NCBI GenBank assembly: GCA_947478935.1
Contig: CANJXV010000110.1
Location: 1 to 7,981 of the forward strand
Length of the DNA: 7,981 nt
Direction of reading: 5' to 3'
Source of the DNA: Comamonadaceae bacterium
GTDB lineage: Bacteria; Pseudomonadota; Gammaproteobacteria; Burkholderiales; Burkholderiaceae_C
Shown here: in pieces, positions 6,633 to 7,981 of the stretch
How positions within the stretch are numbered: position 1 is the stretch's first letter
Layout of the letters: the number at the start of each line of letters is the position of its first letter
Made by a program: the position numbers and the translations under genes
The notes under the pieces: generated by a model
Database searches by the model: none
The model's input: only the letters and a program-made list of their open reading frames with translations
What the model was told of the DNA's origin: nothing

Positions 6633-7487
6633 CTACAGCTTCTCCGTCTCCCCCGCCTTAGGCTGCCACTTCATCAGGCGCTTTTCGATGCGGCCTACCA
6701 GGCTGTCTAGTACCAAGGCAAACATGGTCAGCACCACAATACCGGCCATCACCGTGTTAATGTCAAAGCTGCCTTCGGCCTGCAAAATCAAATAGCCCAC
6801 GCCTTGGCTGGAGCCCAGGTATTCGCCCACGACGGCGCCCACAAAGGCCAGGCCCACAGAGGTGTGCAAAGAGCTAAATACCCAGCTGGTGGCGCTGGGC
6901 AAGTAGACATAGCGAAGTAACTGCCGCCCGCTGGCGCCCAGCATGCGGGCATTGGCAAGGACTACGGGGCTGACTTCTTTGACGCCCTGATAGACATTGA
7001 AAAACACCACGAAGAAAACCAAGGTGACGCCTAGCGCAACCTTCGAGCCCATGCCCAGGCCAAACCACACGCCAAAAATAGGCGCCAAAATAATACGTGG
7101 CATGGCGTTAAACGCCTTGATATAGGGCTCGAGCACCTGCGACACGCGTGGCGACAGCGCCAGCCACAAACCACCAGCTAAGCCGCTTGCAGCACCGATG
7201 CCAAAAGCCAAAATCGTTTCGCTCAAGGTAACGCGCAAATGGCGATAGATATCGGCATCGGTCACAAACCAGGCCCATATACGCTGCGCCACCATATGGG
7301 GTTGGCCAAAAAAGAAGGCCGCCTGCCGGTCGTTATCAAACATCATGGGCGGTATCAGGCCCGGCTGCGTCATCACATGCCAAAACAGCAGCAGCGCAAA
7401 CAGCAAAAGTAATTGCCACACCAGCAGCGGGACACGGCCTGGCGCCTTAGTGGTGCTCTGCGCTGCAGTGGAATGGCTATTGGACAT
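6633..7487 (-). CDS. ABC transporter permease (SsuC/TauC, nitrate/sulfonate type)
   Basis: This 284-residue inner-membrane permease belongs to the BPD transporter family of the nitrate/sulfonate/taurine/NMT1 class. Hydrophobic segments lie at about residues 20-39, 88-111, 129-147, 148-165, 201-222 and 243-263. The cytoplasmic EAA loop, which contacts the ATPase, is at about 178-198, with its invariant Gly184 and closing Leu196-Pro197. The ATG at 7487 is the earliest start possible, since an in-frame stop lies six codons upstream; no strong ribosome binding site precedes it. The gene follows the ATP-binding gene on the same strand after 121 nt. Its 3' end is only 7 nt from the stop of the convergent nuclease gene, with no obvious terminator between them. 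The substrate cannot be read from the permease. The class imports sulfonates, nitrate, pyrimidine precursors and similar small molecules, and relatives occur in purine and pyrimidine catabolic loci. Confidence 0.92.
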   Translation of the reverse strand: MSNSHSTAAQSTTKAPGRVPLLVWQLLLLFALLLFWHVMTQPGLIPPMMFDNDRQAAFFFGQPHMVAQRIWAWFVTDADIYRHLRVTLSETILAFGIGAASGLAGGLWLALSPRVSQVLEPYIKAFNAMPRIILAPIFGVWFGLGMGSKVALGVTLVFFVVFFNVYQGVKEVSPVVLANARMLGASGRQLLRYVYLPSATSWVFSSLHTSVGLAFVGAVVGEYLGSSQGVGYLILQAEGSFDINTVMAGIVVLTMFALVLDSLVGRIEKRLMKWQPKAGETEKL

Positions 7488-7518
7488 AGCTACGCAAGAG
7501 CGTCATATAACCACAGGG

Positions 7519-7553
7519 CATGGATTGCCACGGCCTTCGGCCTCGCAATGACG
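7519..7553. repeat. REP-like imperfect palindrome between ABC genes
   Basis: A 35-bp element beginning CATGGATTGCC and ending CGCAATGACG contains a nested hairpin at 7524-7549. Outer arms ATTGC/GCAAT enclose a short mismatched section, and inner arms GGCC/GGCC close on a TTC loop. Read on the minus strand it is of the widespread CGTCATTGCGAGG...GCAATCCATG type that I recognise as a dispersed intergenic repeat in many bacterial genomes. It fills the centre of the 121-nt space (7488-7608) between the ATP-binding and permease genes; I see no gene in the rest of that gap. In mRNA it could form a stem-loop that stabilises or attenuates the message, but that is inference. Confidence 0.65.
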
Positions 7554-7608
7554 GGGAAGCGGCGATCCGTAAATGCTTGTGGTTCATCAGCAGAGGTAAA
7601 ACTACCAT

Positions 7609-7981
7609 TCAAGCCACCTGCAATTGCTGCTGATAACCCTTGAGCACTTCATCGCGCAGCACCGCCCAAATGGCCTTGTGCAGGCGGGCAAACTCAGGCG
7701 TCATTTTGACCTCGGCCACATCGCGCGGGCGCGGCAAATCAATCGCAAATTCACCAATCGGATGCGAAGCCGGGCCAGCGCTCAAAATCACTACCCGGTC
7801 GCTCATGGCAATCGCTTCGTCCAGGTCGTGGGTAATAAACAGCACGGCTTTTTTGCGCGATTGCCATAGCGCCAAGACTTCGTTCTCCATCAATTGGCGG
7901 GTTTGGATATCCAGGGCCGAAAAAGGTTCGTCCATCAAGATGATGTCCGGGTCCATCACCAGGGTTTGCGCCAGGCTGGCG
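7609..7981 (-). CDS. ABC transporter ATP-binding protein (SsuB/TauB type; 5'-partial)
   Basis: The C-terminal 123 codons of an ABC ATPase are visible; the start and the Walker A region lie beyond the right edge. The visible part begins at ASLAQTL, immediately after where the LSGGM signature would stand. It continues with Walker B (IILMDEP), the D-loop (SALD), a QTRQLMENEV helix and the H-switch (FITHD) followed by LDEAIAMSDRVVIL, all typical of the nitrate/sulfonate/taurine importer ATPases. The ATPase would work as a dimer on the cytoplasmic face with the permease encoded just downstream on the same strand. The TGA at 7609-7611 is followed by a 121-nt spacer carrying a REP-like hairpin before the permease. 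No periplasmic binding protein is visible, so it is presumably encoded beyond the right edge or elsewhere. All catalytic residues in the visible part look intact. Confidence 0.92.
   Translation of the reverse strand, partial: ASLAQTLVMDPDIILMDEPFSALDIQTRQLMENEVLALWQSRKKAVLFITHDLDEAIAMSDRVVILSAGPASHPIGEFAIDLPRPRDVAEVKMTPEFARLHKAIWAVLRDEVLKGYQQQLQVA

Noticed and set aside
7501..7553. CGTCA (7501-7505) and TGACG (7549-7553) as outer arms or terminal repeats of a larger mobile element
   Set aside because: A 5-bp inverted match over about 50 bp is expected by chance, and no flanking target duplication is visible.

Overview
The window looks like chromosomal DNA from a betaproteobacterium, most likely Burkholderiales and probably Comamonadaceae-like. 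The basis is a moderately high GC content, tightly packed genes, the protein flavour of the ABC transporter and YwrD/HpxW-type genes, and a REP-like palindrome. The genus cannot be told from this sequence. I see no rRNA, tRNA, CRISPR array, transposase or integrase.

Region 1 (1-5354, + strand) is a compact five-gene operon, entered part-way through its first visible gene. The order is fdrA/allF (C-terminal 188 codons only), carbamate kinase (arcC/allK type), DUF2877 (allH type), DUF1116 (allG type) and a gamma-glutamyltranspeptidase-fold Ntn hydrolase. The first four genes are joined by 4-nt ATGA/GTGA stop-start overlaps, and the fifth starts 9 nt after the fourth. FdrA, DUF1116 and DUF2877 correspond to the three proteins assigned in E. 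coli as oxamate carbamoyltransferase (oxalurate + Pi to oxamate + carbamoyl phosphate). Carbamate kinase then makes ATP from carbamoyl phosphate. The fifth gene resembles the cytoplasmic YwrD/HpxW branch of the GGT family, and Klebsiella HpxW is an oxamate amidohydrolase (oxamate to oxalate + NH3). My reading is that this is an energy-conserving oxalurate-to-oxalate module at the end of purine/allantoin breakdown. It appears to combine the E. coli anaerobic allantoin enzymes with the Klebsiella hpx terminal step.

Region 2 (5355-6625, + strand) holds two small envelope-associated genes. One is a four-helix MAPEG-family membrane protein with a good ribosome binding site. The other is a DNA/RNA non-specific endonuclease (NUC1 family) with a lipoprotein-type signal peptide. 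The nuclease has the DRGH and LNQG motifs but an Asp where the family usually has its metal-site Glu.

Region 3 (6633-7981, - strand) converges on region 2, with only 7 nt between the stop codons. It encodes part of an SsuBC/TauBC-type (nitrate/sulfonate/NMT1-class) ABC importer: an ATP-binding protein running off the right edge, then a permease. The 121-nt gap between them holds a REP-like hairpin. The substrate-binding protein is not in the window. A role in feeding the oxalurate module is possible but rests only on proximity.
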